DNA from: Microbacter margulisiae
GTDB taxonomy: Bacteria; Bacteroidota; Bacteroidia; Bacteroidales; Paludibacteraceae
Direction: 5' to 3'
Assembly (NCBI RefSeq): GCF_014192515.1
Contig: NZ_JACHYB010000002.1
Span: 434,001 to 498,000 of the forward strand
DNA length: 64,000 bases
Position numbers and translations under genes: made by a program. Numbering within the stretch: the first letter of the stretch is position 1; each line of letters opens with the position of its first letter. This document shows positions 1 through 12,185 of this stretch, piece by piece. The notes below the pieces were generated by a model, which was not told where the DNA came from, ran no database searches, and worked only from the letters and a program-made list of their open reading frames with translations.

Positions 1-1974
1 AGCTAACATTTTAGCCTCTGCAGACGAAATGGAGTCAACCACATGATGATACTGCGCTTTAGACAAGACCATCCAATACATCATATACCTGGCATCATGA
101 ATCTTATAAAAAGGCTCAAGTTCCATATTCTTTACCGGATTCATAATCTTAAGACCACGGAAAGTAAAGAAACAGGGTTTATTTTTTACGGGGATCAATT
201 TATCGGCAATCTCAGAACGATGGTCGGTAACAATTATAGGAGCTTTATTCAAAGGCAACATTTTTCCACTCGGAATATGTCCCCAGCGACCATCACCGGC
301 AATTAATCCCGCTAAATCTTCCGTTCCTGTTTTTGCCCCAAGTAAAATAGGGCCATGCATAAAGGCAAAATAATCAGGCACATTTGGCAATTGTTCAATT
401 GTATTACGCATAGGAAGCGTAACAATCACGCGATCACCTGCCGACCAATTACGAGCAATTGCAATATACGAAGATGGCTTGTTAACATAGGGAATATCTC
501 GGCCATTAACTGTAATCCTCAATAAATTGGGAGCCACCCACGACGGATACCGCACCATCAGAGTAAAATGAGCTGTCCCTTTAATAACTACTAACATCGT
601 CTTACCTTCATCGGGGAAAGAAGTTTCCTGTTTGATTTCAATTCCTTTTTTCTCCCAGTTGAGCTCTGATGCAATAAAAAGGTTTAGATATAAAGAATCA
701 TTCTGATGTGTATAAATAAACTCATTGTATTTACTATGGTCTTCCATTCCGGTACCAACACAACACCACATGGCTTCGTTGGGGGCAGAATAAACCCGAT
801 AACTGCGGGGACGTGTAGGAGTGAAATACACATACCCTCCATTATCAGGATTTTGCGCAGACAGGATATTGTTATACAGCGCTCGCTCATAATAATCGGC
901 ATACTTTGCCAAAGGATGATCCCTAAATAGATCCTCCGTTATTTTCAGCATATTATATGTATTACAAGTCTCGGGACCTTCAACACTGTGGATATAGCCA
1001 ATGCATTTTTGAGCAGAAGGAAAAAATTCCTGCAACCCACTTCCTCCCAGAGCTAACGTACGGTGATTAATAACTGTCGACCAATAGAAAGCGGCTGCTT
1101 TTACGTAAGTTGAATCACCGCTTACCTCAGCTACTCTCTCAAAACCAACACTTTTAGCGCTCTGGGTATTCGCATGCAGGTTGTCAAGGATATCATGACC
1201 TGCGGCCAATGGGTTCAACAGGAATTTTTGAGAGAACCTCTTAGCTGTATATAAATATTTTTTATTGCCTGTCATTTGATAAGCATCGGCCAAAACCTCA
1301 TTCATTCCTCCGTATTCGTCCCGCAACATATCTTCCATCTGGGCATCAGATAATCCGGCAGTAAGATTGACAGCCCAATCGCAGAATTTCAAAAACATAG
1401 TTTTTGCTTCTTTATTACCAGCATATAGCCATGCATCCCGTAAGCCCGCAAACATCTTATGCACATTATACCAGGGAACCCATCCCTTCCATATCATTTC
1501 TACATGACCCGCTTTAATTTGCGGCCAAATTTTGTTGCCATCCGGAACACCTCCTACATACCCAACTCCCCAATCGGGATATTTTACGGCATTTGAATCC
1601 TGGCAGATTTTGAGCTCCGAAATCATATACTCCAGTCGTTTTTTACATTCAATATTGCCGGTGGCAGCATAATTCATTGATATCGCTGATAAATAATGCC
1701 CACCAATATGCCCGTCAAGCCCAATCCAGTTCGGATAGCTTGGAGCTTTGGGTTTTAATCCGGCCGCCTTTCGGTAAGGAGCCAACAATCGATCGACATT
1801 ATATTGCAATAGCGTCTGAATATTGAGGTCACGGGCATGTTTAAACGGTCCGTCCAATAGTTTCACATCTTTCAAAGGGAATTCATTAGGATACAGTTTA
1901 TTTTGCGAAAACAAGTCTGATATCCCAACAAAGAACGTAAGAACAATAGTCAGCAGTAATAGTTTTATTTTCAT
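1..1974 (-). CDS. GH127 beta-L-arabinofuranosidase (DUF1680), C-terminus cut by window edge
   Basis: I translated this frame by hand from the ATG at 1974. It stays open for 658 codons to the left edge, so the C-terminus lies outside the window. It begins with a signal peptide (MKIKLLLLTIVLTFFVGIS, about 25 residues). The body matches the GH127/DUF1680 (alpha/alpha)6-barrel family. Three family signatures are readable: GGSGLQEFF, whose Glu corresponds to the acid/base; EGPETCNTYNMLK, with the zinc-binding Glu and Cys; and MWCCVGTGMEDH, where the Cys pair holds the thiolate nucleophile of this unusual zinc-Cys glycosidase family. Family members release L-arabinofuranose, originally described as beta-linked. 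Here it probably trims arabinose side chains of arabinoxylan in the periplasm. It is the last visible gene of the leftward xylan cluster, 192 nt after the GH5-GH43 gene. Family call is firm; exact linkage is inference. Confidence 0.93.
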   Translation of the reverse strand, partial: MKIKLLLLTIVLTFFVGISDLFSQNKLYPNEFPLKDVKLLDGPFKHARDLNIQTLLQYNVDRLLAPYRKAAGLKPKAPSYPNWIGLDGHIGGHYLSAISMNYAATGNIECKKRLEYMISELKICQDSNAVKYPDWGVGYVGGVPDGNKIWPQIKAGHVEMIWKGWVPWYNVHKMFAGLRDAWLYAGNKEAKTMFLKFCDWAVNLTAGLSDAQMEDMLRDEYGGMNEVLADAYQMTGNKKYLYTAKRFSQKFLLNPLAAGHDILDNLHANTQSAKSVGFERVAEVSGDSTYVKAAAFYWSTVINHRTLALGGSGLQEFFPSAQKCIGYIHSVEGPETCNTYNMLKITEDLFRDHPLAKYADYYERALYNNILSAQNPDNGGYVYFTPTRPRSYRVYSAPNEAMWCCVGTGMEDHSKYNEFIYTHQNDSLYLNLFIASELNWEKKGIEIKQETSFPDEGKTMLVVIKGTAHFTLMVRYPSWVAPNLLRITVNGRDIPYVNKPSSYIAIARNWSAGDRVIVTLPMRNTIEQLPNVPDYFAFMHGPILLGAKTGTEDLAGLIAGDGRWGHIPSGKMLPLNKAPIIVTDHRSEIADKLIPVKNKPCFFTFRGLKIMNPVKNMELEPFYKIHDARYMMYWMVLSKAQYHHVVDSISSAEAKMLA

Positions 1975-2166
1975 ATGTTTACTTTCGTTTTTCACACTAA
2001 AAATATATAAAATTCACCCAAAGCACGCATTTACTTTATCATGAGTTTTTATGGCTCATTTCATGTTATGTTAAATTGAAAAGCTTAATTCTAAAATCAT
2101 AATTCACATTATATCAATATTATTTGATCAAAATACCCAAATCATGAAAACTACCTCCATACATAT

Positions 2167-5100
2167 CTAATTTCTATTGATAACAAAAACCTTTTTTCTT
2201 CCAACGATATATAAGCCATCAGGAAGACCTGTTGTTGCTTGTGATCTTTTGACCTGCGACCGAATCCTGATTCCCATGATGGTATATACATCCACAATAT
2301 CATTGCCGTTAGGTTTATTATCCGGAACGACACTGATCGGCGCCGCTGAATCTGAGTTAGACAGAAATACGGTATCAATTACAATGGGACTATTCCCATA
2401 CGACCAGAATCCGGCAATATAGATATGACTGGGATCCAGTGCTGCACCAGAATTGCTTTTATGTGCATTGGCTATATCGACGACTACCTGTCGATTATTT
2501 CCGAAATTATATTCCGCTGCATCTGACCAGTAATTATCTTCATCAAACAAGCGGAATGACACACCGCTATTATTGTCAGCTCCCAGTTTTGCAATCAAAT
2601 ATTTATATCCTGACAAATTCACTCCGGCACTATAGCTCCATCCTCCAAAACCGTATTGTCCGGTAACTAACGTATGTGTACCTGCATTAAAGGTTCCCTG
2701 CGCATAAATAGAAGGATTAAACAATCCATTTTTTAAGGGAAAAGTTGATGAAGTGACGTATAAATCAGCATATTTTTGATCTCCCAATGCATCTTGATAA
2801 CCTATTGTTATCGTATCAACGCCATCGGCTTCGGAAATGACTTGTCCATTAATAATTTTGGCAATCTCAGGATGAGGATTAGAATAGGTTGCTCCATCAC
2901 TTATATCTTCTTTATGACCATCCGCATAAAGAGCATTAACAGTTAAGCTTGACGTACTCCCGGTTAGCAATTCCAAAGCATTACTTCCTTCGATCTCCAG
3001 CGAATCCATGGTAAGTGCGTCTTTACTGTATCCTGTAAATGAATTATCATAAAATTCATCCTCAGAAAAATTTTTCTCAGTAGAAAACCAGTCTACATCC
3101 ACATATCCCCCAGTTTGAACAGTAGCAAAATTGAAAATACAAAACTTATTACCGGTAAATATGGATAGGTTGTATTGCATATTCAAATCGGTTCCAAATG
3201 GGGTATAGGTTGTATTATCAAGGCTATAGTAGAAGCTGGCCTGACTGGTATTATAGTTCGCTATTGCCCGTAGATATATCACCGAATCGGCAATGACAGG
3301 ACCAAGTGTTTGAACATGGTTATTTTCCTCAATCAACGTTTTTTCCCCGTTAATCACTTTGACTCCGATATAAGCATAGGGAGACTGAAATACACCTAAA
3401 CCTGCCACATCCCCTTCCATCATTTTAGCAATACTCATTTTAATTGTTCCGTAGGAATGCGATAAATCGGAAGGATATCCGAAAATCCGTTGTGTAAGGG
3501 TATTTCTTGCCTGCATAAAACTGTCAACAACACTAACGGTTCTCAATCGAAGATATCCTGATCGCTCGGTCAGAGACCATTTCGAGTTGTCAGGATTATG
3601 ATTCCATCCCCATTGCATACCCAACTGGTAATTTCTGAAATTATCATTTGTCGGGAGATTGGTAACCAGATATTCTTTATTGCCCACATTGGGTTTCGTA
3701 TAAGTAGTAACAGCGCTTCCGTTGACCCCAACGATCGGCCAGTTATCTATCCAGGTTACAGGTTGTAAAGTTGGGAATCGCCCATATGCTCCTTTATCGG
3801 CAAACAGGATCGTCCACCACTCTCCGGTCTGCGTCTGAATTAAAGCGCCCTGATGGATGCGATCACTGTTAAAGACCACTTTTTCGTCGTAAGGTCCGAA
3901 AATAGAAGCTGACCGGTAAGCCACTTGAGTAGCATAATAGCCTCCTGTTGTAGAATAAATATAGTAATAACCGTTAATTTTATACAGATGGCTCCCTTCT
4001 GTTCCTGAGTTATCTATTCCAGATTCGATGGTACCATAAGTTATGGCCTGATCTTTCACTACATTGAACGCAGTGTCAAGTTGAGCTATATGTAATTTAT
4101 CGATACCATACACCACATACGCTTTGTTATCGTCGTCAAAAAAGAGTCCAGGATCATAAAAAGAACCCGTCAGTTTCTTCTTTACCCATGGCCCTGCCGG
4201 ATTGGTAGCCGTTAACAGGTAACTTCCTTCGTCCAGGGTTGTAAACAATACATAGAAAGTTCCATTGTGATATTTCAGACTACTAGCCCATTGCCCATGC
4301 CCGTAGCGGTTGCACCCATCCAGATTATAACAGGGTGTATTTTCTATTTTTTCCAACGGATTACAACAATATTCCCAATTGACCAAATCATGGGATTTCA
4401 GGATAGTCGCTCCCGGAAATATGAACATAGTAGTCGTCACCATATAATACGTATCGCCGACCCGGATGACATCAGGATCAGGAAAATCACCGAATATCAA
4501 CGGATTGGTATAGGTACCATCCCCATTATCACTGTGCGATTGATATTGAAAATCAGGTCTCGGATAATTTACCTTTGCATAATCCTCAAACCAATGGAAA
4601 CATGGCCATGGACAGGCTTCCGGATCGTTGAGGAAGGTCGTGTCTCCGGGTTTAGCCACATTGGTAGAATCAAATTTAGCAAGCAGATCAGGAGTTGTAA
4701 AAAGAAGCCAACTCACATTACCGGAAGCATCAGTGATTTTCTTAAAATTGGCTCCAAAGCCAGCTCCACCAGCAATGCCGGTAATATCTTTTCCCCATGA
4801 TGAATTGTACTTTGCGGGAGCCCAATCCATTTCGGTAACGACTATGGGTGCAAAATTAGCTACCGGTTTGACCTGGGCATCCCATCCGGCTTGAAAAGCA
4901 GCATAACCACTACCGCTGTTGAACCAACCCGGATACATATGTACGGCATAACCGATATTGTCACCCTCGATAGGATTTACTGCGTATCCCTGATATTGTG
5001 ATTGATATCCCAGTCCTGGAACCCAAAGGATATTATCTGCACTGGCCCGTATAGTATCGACAATAGCCTGAAAATATTTCTTCAAATTATCGAAGCTTGC

Positions 5101-5751
5101 TTGCGAAGTTGAACTGTAATTACCATCTGTTCCAAGTATGGTTATGGGCTCGTTTGCCAGCTCAAACATAACATCCGGATTGTTCTTCAGTGCCGATTGT
5201 TGCGCTACATATCCCCAAACCTTGATAAGGTATTTGTAATAAGCATCACCTACAGCTATTGTATCCGGACAAACACCCGGTGGGCGCATGATGACATACA
5301 ATCCTTTTGATATGGCATATTCTGCCATAGGGATAAATACTTCATCCAGATAAGTTTTAAATCTATTGAAATCAAACGCAGATATATCACTTTCGCCGCT
5401 CACAGATACGCCTGGTGTATTCGACCAATACGGATCCATGTGCAATCGTATGAAATTCATCTTCCAACCGGCAGCTAAAATCTTATCAATTAAACCTTTG
5501 TTATAGTTCAGGCATCCGGTAACATCATAATTGGTCCAATATTTTCCCTCTTCATTGAACCACGGTGAGTATGTCTGGGCAAAACCGTGTAAGTTCACAA
5601 TATTGCCATGAGGGTCTTTCAGGTATCTCCCATCAACATGCAACCTTGGAAGAGGTTCTCCTACCCATGCACTTGCTTTTAAAGCAAGAGGCAGAACACA
5701 CAAAGTGATAATGATTCTTAGTATATTCTTATTTATTCTCAAACTATTCAT
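2167..5751 (-). CDS. GH5-GH43 bifunctional secreted glycanase with C-terminal sorting-like tail
   Basis: This 1194-residue protein joins two catalytic modules. A signal peptide (about 1-28) is followed by a GH5-type barrel (about 30-395) with acid/base Glu201 in FELANEP and nucleophile Glu307 in VVTEMDW. A GH43 five-blade propeller follows (about 412-715), with Asp425 in DFPDPDVIR as base, Asp533 in YDPGLFFDDD as pKa modulator and Glu585 in GTEGSHLY as acid. Next come a concanavalin-like beta-sandwich of the type often found after GH43 domains (about 730-905), an Ig-like segment (about 925-1010), a CBM-like beta domain (about 1015-1140) and a tail around 1150-1194 (VYTIMGIRIRSQ...GLPDGLYIV) like the short C-terminal domains of many Bacteroidales secreted enzymes. 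GH5 would cut the backbone and GH43 would act on arabinose or xylose ends. It starts 22 nt after the esterase gene, so they share a transcript. Substrate specificity of each half is inference. Confidence 0.93.
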   Translation of the reverse strand: MNSLRINKNILRIIITLCVLPLALKASAWVGEPLPRLHVDGRYLKDPHGNIVNLHGFAQTYSPWFNEEGKYWTNYDVTGCLNYNKGLIDKILAAGWKMNFIRLHMDPYWSNTPGVSVSGESDISAFDFNRFKTYLDEVFIPMAEYAISKGLYVIMRPPGVCPDTIAVGDAYYKYLIKVWGYVAQQSALKNNPDVMFELANEPITILGTDGNYSSTSQASFDNLKKYFQAIVDTIRASADNILWVPGLGYQSQYQGYAVNPIEGDNIGYAVHMYPGWFNSGSGYAAFQAGWDAQVKPVANFAPIVVTEMDWAPAKYNSSWGKDITGIAGGAGFGANFKKITDASGNVSWLLFTTPDLLAKFDSTNVAKPGDTTFLNDPEACPWPCFHWFEDYAKVNYPRPDFQYQSHSDNGDGTYTNPLIFGDFPDPDVIRVGDTYYMVTTTMFIFPGATILKSHDLVNWEYCCNPLEKIENTPCYNLDGCNRYGHGQWASSLKYHNGTFYVLFTTLDEGSYLLTATNPAGPWVKKKLTGSFYDPGLFFDDDNKAYVVYGIDKLHIAQLDTAFNVVKDQAITYGTIESGIDNSGTEGSHLYKINGYYYIYSTTGGYYATQVAYRSASIFGPYDEKVVFNSDRIHQGALIQTQTGEWWTILFADKGAYGRFPTLQPVTWIDNWPIVGVNGSAVTTYTKPNVGNKEYLVTNLPTNDNFRNYQLGMQWGWNHNPDNSKWSLTERSGYLRLRTVSVVDSFMQARNTLTQRIFGYPSDLSHSYGTIKMSIAKMMEGDVAGLGVFQSPYAYIGVKVINGEKTLIEENNHVQTLGPVIADSVIYLRAIANYNTSQASFYYSLDNTTYTPFGTDLNMQYNLSIFTGNKFCIFNFATVQTGGYVDVDWFSTEKNFSEDEFYDNSFTGYSKDALTMDSLEIEGSNALELLTGSTSSLTVNALYADGHKEDISDGATYSNPHPEIAKIINGQVISEADGVDTITIGYQDALGDQKYADLYVTSSTFPLKNGLFNPSIYAQGTFNAGTHTLVTGQYGFGGWSYSAGVNLSGYKYLIAKLGADNNSGVSFRLFDEDNYWSDAAEYNFGNNRQVVVDIANAHKSNSGAALDPSHIYIAGFWSYGNSPIVIDTVFLSNSDSAAPISVVPDNKPNGNDIVDVYTIMGIRIRSQVKRSQATTGLPDGLYIVGRKKVFVINRN

Positions 5752-5773
5752 AAATAGCTTTTACTGTGTGCTT

Positions 5774-7705
<1,932 letters not shown>

Positions 7706-7798
7706 TTATTAATAATTTCAATACATACTACATCGCAATAAATTACTATTTTATATTTTATGATTTATCGTATTGTGGTACAATTCATTGTAATGAAT

Positions 7799-9367
7799 TT
7801 AATTCACTTTCTTCAGGGTTACCAGATAGACATCATTTTGCCGCATGTTCAGCTCCCGGAAGAATGTTCCGCCTGCTGAAACCTGGACAATCTCCTTGCG
7901 AACCGGCGAACCGTTATCAATCTGTTTTATCGCCGCCACTTCCTGCCTTGTCAACTGGTTCGGTTTCCCCATTTCCAGATAGGTGGTGTAGGCATCGTTC
8001 ACATGATAACCGATCTGGTAGAGTTCAAGGCAATAAGTGCCTTCGGGAACATCTGTCAGTTCCACTTTGACCTTTCCGGCCGGCTTGGAGGGCAGGTTGC
8101 GGATATAATACTGCTGGTCATTGGTGGAATCGGGTAAGGTGTAGGTGTAATTCCAGAAGAGCACCTGAATACCACCCTTGTCATCCCTGCATGCCCAGGA
8201 GGAGCTGTCCTTATCTGCCAGTTCTGTCTTTCCAAGCTTGTTCAGATAGTCATAGGCGTAAAATGCCGGTTTCTTGATGCCTTCATAATTCATCAGCCCA
8301 AATCCCCCATGGAAAGGCCTGAATCTTGGCCCTGCTTCTTCAAAGATATCGGTGAAGGTCCAATAAGACATGCTATTAGCTGCATCTCCTGTCTGTTTAA
8401 TCTTTTCCAGAATATAAGCAGCCTCATGGTAGCTGTCATGGATGGGATCGGAGGGTGTATAGGAGGAACTCCATTCCGTATAGTGGAGTTGTAAATGGGG
8501 CATGGGTGACTCGCTTATTTGTTGCCGGGTCTTGATGATGTCTCCGCTCACGCTCTTGGGGTCTTTGCTCAATACGGTGCCTGTATTGCCGTATTGGTCT
8601 AAATAGCCCTGGTTTACGCCATAGCTGTGGGTACTGATAAAATCCAACGGTACCTGGTCCCTGTAGCAATAGTCTATCATGTCAGGTACCCATGCTGCTC
8701 CGGCGGTGGCGGGGCCTCCGACCCGGTAATCCTTATTGACGCTTTTGATGGCTTCTGCCGTGTATTTATACAATTTGAAATAGTCGGCCTGGCTGCCTGT
8801 CCAGAACCCATTGTACAGGTTGGGCTCATTCCATACTTCAAAGTACCATGTTTTGACTTCATCGGCTCCGTAGCGCTGGGTGAAATGGAGTACCAGGTGG
8901 CGGATCAGCTCTGCCCATCTTGCATAATCTTTTGGGGGAGTCACATTACCCCTGTACCAGAATATGGTTTTATCGCCACTGGCCAGGGCTGAAGGCATAA
9001 ACCCAAGTTCCACAAAGGGTTTCATCCCAATGCTCAACAGGTAGTCATACAACACATCGATGTATTGATAGTTGTATTCAGGCTCCCCGTTCCTACCTGT
9101 TTTGTAAACGCCCATGTCGTCATCCAACAGCCCGTGCATGCGGATGTATTTGAACCCGCATGCTTTTCTTGCCGTTGCCAGTTGTTCCTGCCAGTCAGCC
9201 CGTAATCCTTCGTTGGCACGGCCTGCGCCCACGCATTCCTTGTACATGGTATTGAAAGCCCCTGTTACCTGGTTGTAATCTATCCGGATAAGCCTTTCCT
9301 GCTGGGCGGATACTGTTGCAAAAAATCCTACCAGTATCCAGATAATATACGGCAATTTATGATTCAT
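7799..9367 (-). CDS. GH39 glycosidase (probable beta-xylosidase)
   Basis: This is a 522-residue protein with a signal peptide (about 1-21, ending SAQ) and a GH39 TIM barrel. Acid/base Glu181 is in WYFEVWNEPNLYNGFW and nucleophile Glu298 in LHYTEWS. A C-terminal beta-sandwich follows from about residue 400. GH39 beta-xylosidases remove xylose from xylo-oligosaccharide ends, and the neighbours (GH3 upstream, CE1 downstream) fit that role; alpha-L-iduronidase, the other classic GH39 activity, is unlikely here. The DNA looks richer in G+C than its neighbours: the line 8041-8100 has 35 of 60 G+C, against 20 of 60 in 17101-17160 of the regulator gene. That may mean separate acquisition into the cluster. 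Gaps of 139 nt upstream and 108 nt downstream leave room for its own promoter, but I saw no clear box. Confidence 0.93.
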   Translation of the reverse strand: MNHKLPYIIWILVGFFATVSAQQERLIRIDYNQVTGAFNTMYKECVGAGRANEGLRADWQEQLATARKACGFKYIRMHGLLDDDMGVYKTGRNGEPEYNYQYIDVLYDYLLSIGMKPFVELGFMPSALASGDKTIFWYRGNVTPPKDYARWAELIRHLVLHFTQRYGADEVKTWYFEVWNEPNLYNGFWTGSQADYFKLYKYTAEAIKSVNKDYRVGGPATAGAAWVPDMIDYCYRDQVPLDFISTHSYGVNQGYLDQYGNTGTVLSKDPKSVSGDIIKTRQQISESPMPHLQLHYTEWSSSYTPSDPIHDSYHEAAYILEKIKQTGDAANSMSYWTFTDIFEEAGPRFRPFHGGFGLMNYEGIKKPAFYAYDYLNKLGKTELADKDSSSWACRDDKGGIQVLFWNYTYTLPDSTNDQQYYIRNLPSKPAGKVKVELTDVPEGTYCLELYQIGYHVNDAYTTYLEMGKPNQLTRQEVAAIKQIDNGSPVRKEIVQVSAGGTFFRELNMRQNDVYLVTLKKVN

Positions 9368-9506
9368 CTTTATTATTCTTTACGTAAAAATAGAAATCCA
9401 AGAATGCGATGATAGTATGATAGATACGATAATAATTTTGTTGCAATAAGGCATAGGGAGCTTGCACGTCCCATTACCATACCACTGAATATAAATAATT
9501 TACATC

Positions 9507-12146
9507 TTATTGAATCACTACTTTTTGAGATATGGCCTGATGGTTTTGAATAGCTAACGAATCTGGCTGTCTCCCTCCGATACTAACAATCATCCCACCC
9601 GGCAAAACTGCTTTCTGGCATGACGGAGTAAGTTGATACAACTGACTGTTGGGAATCATCACCGTAACGCGCTTGGTTTCTCCGGCTTTCAGCGATACTC
9701 TTGTGAATCCTACCAATGCCCTAATTGGCATTAGCGGATTGCCAAGATGGGTGATATATACTTCCACTACTTCATGCCCATCCATTTTTCCAGTGTTAGT
9801 TATATCGACCGATACCGGCAGTGAATCGCTAACAGATATAGTCTGAGGCGCCTGCATATTGGAATAGGTAAAACTGGAATAACTCAATCCATAACCAAAT
9901 TCATACAGTGGATTCCCTTTGAAATATTTATACGTACGCCCTTCCATGCTATAATCGGTAAAAGGAGGAATATCTTTAACGCTTCTGTAGAATGTGACAG
10001 GTAAACGTCCCGATGGATTATAGTCTCCAAAAAGGATATCCGCAATGGCTGTTCCACCGGCTTGACCAGGATACCAGGCCTCCAGAATGGCGGGTAAATG
10101 CTCTTGCTCCCAATTACAGGCTACCGCACCGCCATTCATCATTACCATCACAGACGGTTTATGTAATTGCTCTATCTTTTGCATCAAGGCTGTCTGTTCC
10201 TCAGGCAAGGACAGTTTAGTCCGGTCGCCACCTAAAAAGCCGGGAATGGAGACATCCATCTCCTCACCCTCAATCAATGGACTCAGCCCCATGGCATAAA
10301 TTACAATATCAGCTTTCTTGGCTATATCATACGCTTTCTGTTCCATATCCGGGGCAGGTTGTTCCCAAAGTAACTGCATATTGGCATACTCCGTGTTGTC
10401 CTGTACGTACTCCAATTTAATACGATATGGCTTACCTCCCTGCAATGTTAAATAATGATATATTCTCAACGATTCATGAATATCACGACGTGAAAGGATT
10501 AACGAATCATTCAAATACAATTTCATGCCAGAAAATGCTTCTCCGCCCAACGCATACTTTCCTGTAACCGGGGGTACAAACACGCCTGTCCATCTTGCTG
10601 AAAAATGACTGGCATTCAAATCAGGATACGGAGCTTTTGCCCACCACACAAAATCGACATGTGCATCAATATGTTTATCTAAAGGTCTACCTTTAAAATC
10701 GCTATTATCAAAGTATTCAACCTTTAACCCATGTACCTTCATCGACTTGTCGGTGTATAATACAGAAGTCGGCATAAGTTGTAGTAAAGGTAACCCATCG
10801 GCTACGTGACAGCCGGGAGTGTAAAGCACTTTAGCATTCGGAAGCATGGCTTTAATGCCTGCGAGCAAAGTCACAGGTGCGCTTGGGTAGCCATGATAAT
10901 TTCCCAATAAGACCTCTGCATCATTAGCATTGGGACCGATAACCGCTACGACTTTCACATCTTTACTGAAAGGCAGTGTATGATTCTCATTCTTCAATAA
11001 AACCATAGACTCACGTGCAGCCTTTAATGCCAAAGCCTGATGTTCTTTTGAATTAACCACACTGTAAGGAATCTCCTTATATTTATCCGCACCTTGAGGG
11101 GCAAACATTCCCAAACGCAAACGAGCCTCCATCAAACGGGTAACCGATGTATCAATTTGTTGTTCCGACACAAGACCCAATTTAACGGCTGTCACCAATG
11201 AAGGATAAGAATTTCCGCAATTCAAATCGGTGCCAGCCTTTAATGACATTGCAGCAGCTTGTTCTACGTTCGGCACTATAGCATGGGCATCTTTTTTATA
11301 AAAATCTGCCACTGCCCAGCAATCAGACACAATATACCCCTTGAATCCCCATTCGTTTCTTACTAAATCACTCAACTTGCGATTGCCGCAACAAGGGAAA
11401 TGTTCAAAGCTATTATAGGCACACATCACCGAATAAACATGCGCATCTTTCACTGCCATTTCAAATTGAGGCGTATAGGTTTCCACAAAATCTCGGTCGG
11501 TTGGAATGGCATCAAACCGGTGCCGGGCCGATTCCGGGCCGCTGTACATGGAAAAATGTTTTGCCGTAGCTACCAGTTTCAAGTATTTCGGATCGTTTCC
11601 CTGCAAGCCTTTAATAAAGTTTACAGCCAACGTCCCGGTCAGGAAAGGATCTTCTCCATAGGTTTCCTGCCCTCTCCCCCACCTCGGATCACGAAAAATA
11701 TTAATATTCGGAGTCCAGAAGGTCAATCCTTCGTAAATACCCCGTTTCCCTTCCGAAACATAGCGCTGGTGCTTAGCCCTGGCTTCGTCGGAAATCGCTG
11801 TAGCAATCTGATACATCAAAGAAGCATTCCACATGGAAGCCATACCAATTGCTTGAGGAAAAACAGTTGCAACACCACTACGGGCGACTCCATGCAAACA
11901 TTCATTCCACCAGTTATATGCCGGAATACTTAAACGGGGAATAGCTTCCGCGTTATATGTCATTTGCGATACTTTCTCCTGTAATGTCATACGTGATACC
12001 AAATCCTTTGCCCGTTCAGCAAAAGGTAAATTCGGATTCTTATAATTCGGTGTCGTTTGGGCAATATTCATTAACGACAATAGCATAAACCCTATGAACA
12101 AGATTCTCTTCTTGTTTATATATTTGCTTAATACAGTCATAATCAT
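9507..12146 (-). CDS. GH3 beta-xylosidase/glucosidase with inserted PA14 domain
   Basis: This is an 879-residue secreted GH3 enzyme. The signal segment is about 1-30 (first Met may be M1 or M3). The N-terminal barrel carries RDPRWGRGQETYGEDPFL near 150 and nucleophile Asp275 in YIVSDCWAV. The alpha/beta sandwich domain is interrupted by a PA14 module (about 455-600: KVEYFDNSDFKG, ARWTGVFVPPVTGKYAL, MKLYLND), then resumes, and the protein ends in a fibronectin III-like domain (about 770-860). This architecture is standard for Bacteroidales GH3 xylosidases in xylan loci, where the PA14 insertion shapes the active-site rim. It would release xylose from xylo-oligosaccharides in the periplasm. It lies 39 nt after the SGNH esterase gene, so they are co-transcribed. 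Beta-glucosidase activity cannot be excluded. Confidence 0.94.
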   Translation of the reverse strand: MIMTVLSKYINKKRILFIGFMLLSLMNIAQTTPNYKNPNLPFAERAKDLVSRMTLQEKVSQMTYNAEAIPRLSIPAYNWWNECLHGVARSGVATVFPQAIGMASMWNASLMYQIATAISDEARAKHQRYVSEGKRGIYEGLTFWTPNINIFRDPRWGRGQETYGEDPFLTGTLAVNFIKGLQGNDPKYLKLVATAKHFSMYSGPESARHRFDAIPTDRDFVETYTPQFEMAVKDAHVYSVMCAYNSFEHFPCCGNRKLSDLVRNEWGFKGYIVSDCWAVADFYKKDAHAIVPNVEQAAAMSLKAGTDLNCGNSYPSLVTAVKLGLVSEQQIDTSVTRLMEARLRLGMFAPQGADKYKEIPYSVVNSKEHQALALKAARESMVLLKNENHTLPFSKDVKVVAVIGPNANDAEVLLGNYHGYPSAPVTLLAGIKAMLPNAKVLYTPGCHVADGLPLLQLMPTSVLYTDKSMKVHGLKVEYFDNSDFKGRPLDKHIDAHVDFVWWAKAPYPDLNASHFSARWTGVFVPPVTGKYALGGEAFSGMKLYLNDSLILSRRDIHESLRIYHYLTLQGGKPYRIKLEYVQDNTEYANMQLLWEQPAPDMEQKAYDIAKKADIVIYAMGLSPLIEGEEMDVSIPGFLGGDRTKLSLPEEQTALMQKIEQLHKPSVMVMMNGGAVACNWEQEHLPAILEAWYPGQAGGTAIADILFGDYNPSGRLPVTFYRSVKDIPPFTDYSMEGRTYKYFKGNPLYEFGYGLSYSSFTYSNMQAPQTISVSDSLPVSVDITNTGKMDGHEVVEVYITHLGNPLMPIRALVGFTRVSLKAGETKRVTVMIPNSQLYQLTPSCQKAVLPGGMIVSIGGRQPDSLAIQNHQAISQKVVIQ

Positions 12147-12185
12147 TCTATTAAATCTTGTACATCATATTGAATATCAAGAATT

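Noticed and set aside
43..306. 87-codon plus-strand frame at the left edge
   Set aside because: It is antisense to the GH127 gene, which carries all catalytic motifs on the minus strand.
4267..4800. 177-codon plus-strand frame opposite the GH5-GH43 gene
   Set aside because: It covers the GH5/GH43 junction in antisense; residue composition is not protein-like.
11400..11933. 177-codon plus-strand frame opposite the GH3 gene
   Set aside because: It mirrors conserved GH3 codons on the other strand and encodes no recognisable domain; antisense artefact.
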